Origin: Glandiceps talaboti
Taxonomy: Eukaryota > Hemichordata > Enteropneusta > Spengelidae
NCBI RefSeq assembly: GCF_964340395.1
Contig: NC_135562.1
Coordinates: 21,867,892 to 21,931,891 of the forward strand
Direction: 5' to 3'
Length of the DNA stretch: 64,000 nt
This document shows positions 61,560 through 64,000 of this stretch, piece after piece. The translations under genes and the position numbers were made by a program. Below the pieces are notes generated by a model. That model ran no database searches. It had not been told where the DNA came from and worked only from the letters and a program-made list of their open reading frames with translations. Positions within the stretch are counted from its first letter, which is position 1. Each line of letters starts with the position of its first letter.

Positions 61560-61633
61560 ACAGAGATATACTAGTATTTACCGACAAAACGTGCCGGTAA
61601 CAAAAACAATATAGATAGATAAAAAAACAAGAC

Positions 61634-61675
61634 GGGGGGGGGGGGGGGGGGGGGGTTAAAAATGAGGGGGGGGGG
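61634..61675. repeat. G22 and G10 homopolymer runs
   Basis: G at 61634-61655 and 61666-61675, separated by TTAAAAATGA. Potential quadruplex-forming sequence; exact length is likely to be uncertain in the assembly. Confidence 0.9.
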
Positions 61676-61906
61676 AATGAAAAGAATTGAGGGTACAAAG
61701 GGTGGGCCATGAAAATTCTGATGGTCTGAAAGAGTGGCCTCGAAATATTTTGCTAAAGATTTGAACCAAAATAAATCTCAGGAGCTGTCGTTTACCGAGT
61801 AAATAAAAAAATCTCGTAGCTTCGCCGCAATTACTTCTACAACATATATTCAATGATAAGTTGGGTGACAGTCATGAGAATGCATTTGTATACGTGTATG
61901 CCTTCC

Positions 61907-62329
<423 letters not shown>

Positions 62330-62535
62330 CAAATGTTCGCCCCAATTTGCCCTGTACATATAGACATGCATGCGTTGTAGATAATGTACTTTTTCGTAAT
62401 TTTGTATGCGTTTAACTTGTTAACAGTAAGGTTCTTTGTGTTTCCTGAAATCTAAAAAAAGGAGACGACAAAAAAATATGTATACGTATGTTTTAAAATC
62501 GAAACTATAGTGCATTTTGATAATGATATAATAAT

Positions 62536-62595
62536 AAGTAATAATAATAAGTTTATTTCACCAAGGAAAGTAATAATAATAAGTTTATTTCACCA
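62536..62595. repeat. 28-bp direct duplication
   Basis: AAGTAATAATAATAAGTTTA then TTTCACCA occurs at 62536-62563 and 62568-62595. Confidence 0.93.
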
Positions 62596-62661
62596 TATGG
62601 GTACATTATTAGTACTAATGAAAAAACAAAGTGTTAAAAAGAAAAAAATGTTCTCGGTCAA

Positions 62662-62700
62662 ACCACAGACAAGTAATTTAATTTCTCACTTGTCTGTGGT
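62662..62700. repeat. Perfect 13-bp inverted repeat (hairpin)
   Basis: ACCACAGACAAGT at 62662-62674 and its exact complement ACTTGTCTGTGGT at 62688-62700, loop of 13 bases. Function unknown; could be a small fold-back element. Confidence 0.85.
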
Positions 62701-63290
62701 CAACAAATTTGGCTACATTCCTGTGTATATGTGTCATGGATATCAATAAGATAACAAAGTAGGTGTGTAAACTGATCATGGAGCTGAGAACGCCTGCTAC
62801 ATTGTCAAGTACGTCAAGTTCTCTCTGATCATTTAGCCATGATTTTCCCTTTCCTATAGCTACAGCATGCATTATTATATACCAGGAAGTGAACTATGTA
62901 CGCACACACTACAAACTTGATGGGATAATTTGGTTTCAAAGCTAGGCCTGTATCTAAAAGTCGACATTGTAAATATAAACTCAGAAAATCAACACAACGT
63001 ACAAGATCGAGACATAAACCTATATAAGGAATGTCAAAGGTTAGACATTTACACTCATTTCACGCTTATCCCCACTTGTACATTGTAAAACAAAATACTT
63101 TTTTATGGCCATTGAACAGTCTTTCGTGAAGGTTTTGGCAAAAAAATTGTATTAACAGCGACTTTTAAATCTTTAGTATTTATAGTCCAAAGGCCCTAAT
63201 GTGTTATAACGCCGTAAATCAAAAATCGAACCAAATATGCTTGTAGTGAAGATGGCGGATAGCTATGGCGTTGAATGCCTGCCAATATTC
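62701..63290. other. Intergenic, nothing recognised
   Basis: No supported gene or repeat. Confidence 0.6.
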
Positions 63291-63296
63291 GAAAAT

Positions 63297-63615
63297 TCAA
63301 TACTGCAATGACTATATGCAATACTGCAATGACTATATGCAATACTGCAATGACTATATGAAATACTGCAATGACTATATGCGATATGACTACATGATAT
63401 GATTACATGCGATATGACTACATGCGATGTGACTACATGAGATGACTACATGCGATATGACTACATAAGGTGACTACATGCGATGCGACTACATTAGATG
63501 ACTACATGAGATGACTACATGCGATATGACTATATGAGATGACTACATGCGATATGACTACATGAGGTGACTACATGCGATGTGACTACATGAGATGACT
63601 ACATGCTATACTGCG
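63297..63615. repeat. Degenerate array of ATGACTATATG/ATGACTACATG units
   Basis: Four near-perfect 21-bp copies of CAATACTGCAATGACTATATG to about 63372, then irregular 12-17-bp units such as GCGATATGACTACATG and AGATGACTACATG to about 63610. Confidence 0.9.
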
Positions 63616-64000
63616 ATGCGAGATGGTGACATGATATGCGGCGATTTTGTAATGACGTTATGCCATTCGTAGATTATTCAATATGCATAAGGGGTAGACC
63701 ATTCGATATCCTGGGGGGCTTTGAAGATTGGTGGAGAGTCATTATTTTTTTTCCCACCTGCTTGCCTGAGAATTATTTTTTTCTCCTTCGCCTATGCTGG
63801 CAACTTTTTTTTTCTTTGCTTTTCTGAGATATCCGTATTTTTTTTTTACGTCAATGTTGAACACCTACATTTGTTGCCACAATTTTCTGTTTGGTTTTGG
63901 CACACGGTAATAGAGAGAGTAAAAAGATGTTCTATGACACACATATTATATTTAGAAAACTACATATTTCATACATGTTTGATTTTCAATTAAATAAACA
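63616..64000. other. Right edge, T-rich sequence
   Basis: Several poly(T) runs and no supported gene. The stretch from about 63687 (GGGGTAGACCATTCGATATC) has the look of a dispersed repeat, but there is no second copy in the window. Confidence 0.4.

Noticed and set aside
63636-63993. Phe-rich open frames of 63-90 codons
   Set aside because: Driven by poly(T) runs; no supported domain.

Overview
The window is animal nuclear DNA. Evidence for this is a 15-exon gene with consensus GT-AG introns, a non-LTR retrotransposon fragment, very long tandem repeats and a 100-N scaffold gap. The gene and repeat content suit an invertebrate metazoan, perhaps a marine deuterostome such as amphioxus or a hemichordate. 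That is inference; nothing in the window fixes the species.

The only gene I can support is an arylsulfatase of the ARSB/ARSI/ARSJ group on the + strand, coding from 8106 (or an in-frame upstream ATG at 8055) to the stop at 57131-57133. I joined 15 exons by hand. Every junction keeps frame, the coding sequence is 1449 nt (482 residues plus stop), and all ten active-site residues expected from ARSB are present, including the FGE-modified cysteine in C-T-P-T-R. It therefore looks functional, although exons make up only about 3% of its 49-kb span.

Layout: 1-5359, a 35-bp satellite running off the left edge; 5360-7035, low-copy DNA with a tiny hairpin element; 7036-7695, a compound microsatellite; 8055-57133, the sulfatase gene. 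Intron 1 (28.1 kb) is almost all a 25-bp satellite of about 1,100 copies. Intron 2 carries a 50-bp array, intron 3 a 53-bp array plus (TA)n, and intron 4 is mostly CATA/CAGA microsatellite. Intron 5 has a 33-bp array of about 160 copies and then an older ~138-bp repeat. Introns 6-12 are free of long arrays. Intron 13 carries a 59/60-bp array. Roughly 40 kb of the 49-kb gene is tandem repeat, with a different family in each large intron.

57134-64000 is gene-poor: a 28-bp minisatellite just past the gene, TA and TC/TCTG microsatellites, two copies of a dispersed repeat, an internally deleted minus-strand LINE, a second copy of the hairpin element with a perfect 8-bp flanking duplication, a G22 run and a degenerate ATGACTACATG array.

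The most interesting signals are (i) the 25-bp hairpin present twice, each time flanked by direct repeats in the same 8-bp register, which looks like an extremely small mobile element, and (ii) an apparently intact sulfatase whose large introns each consist of a private satellite.
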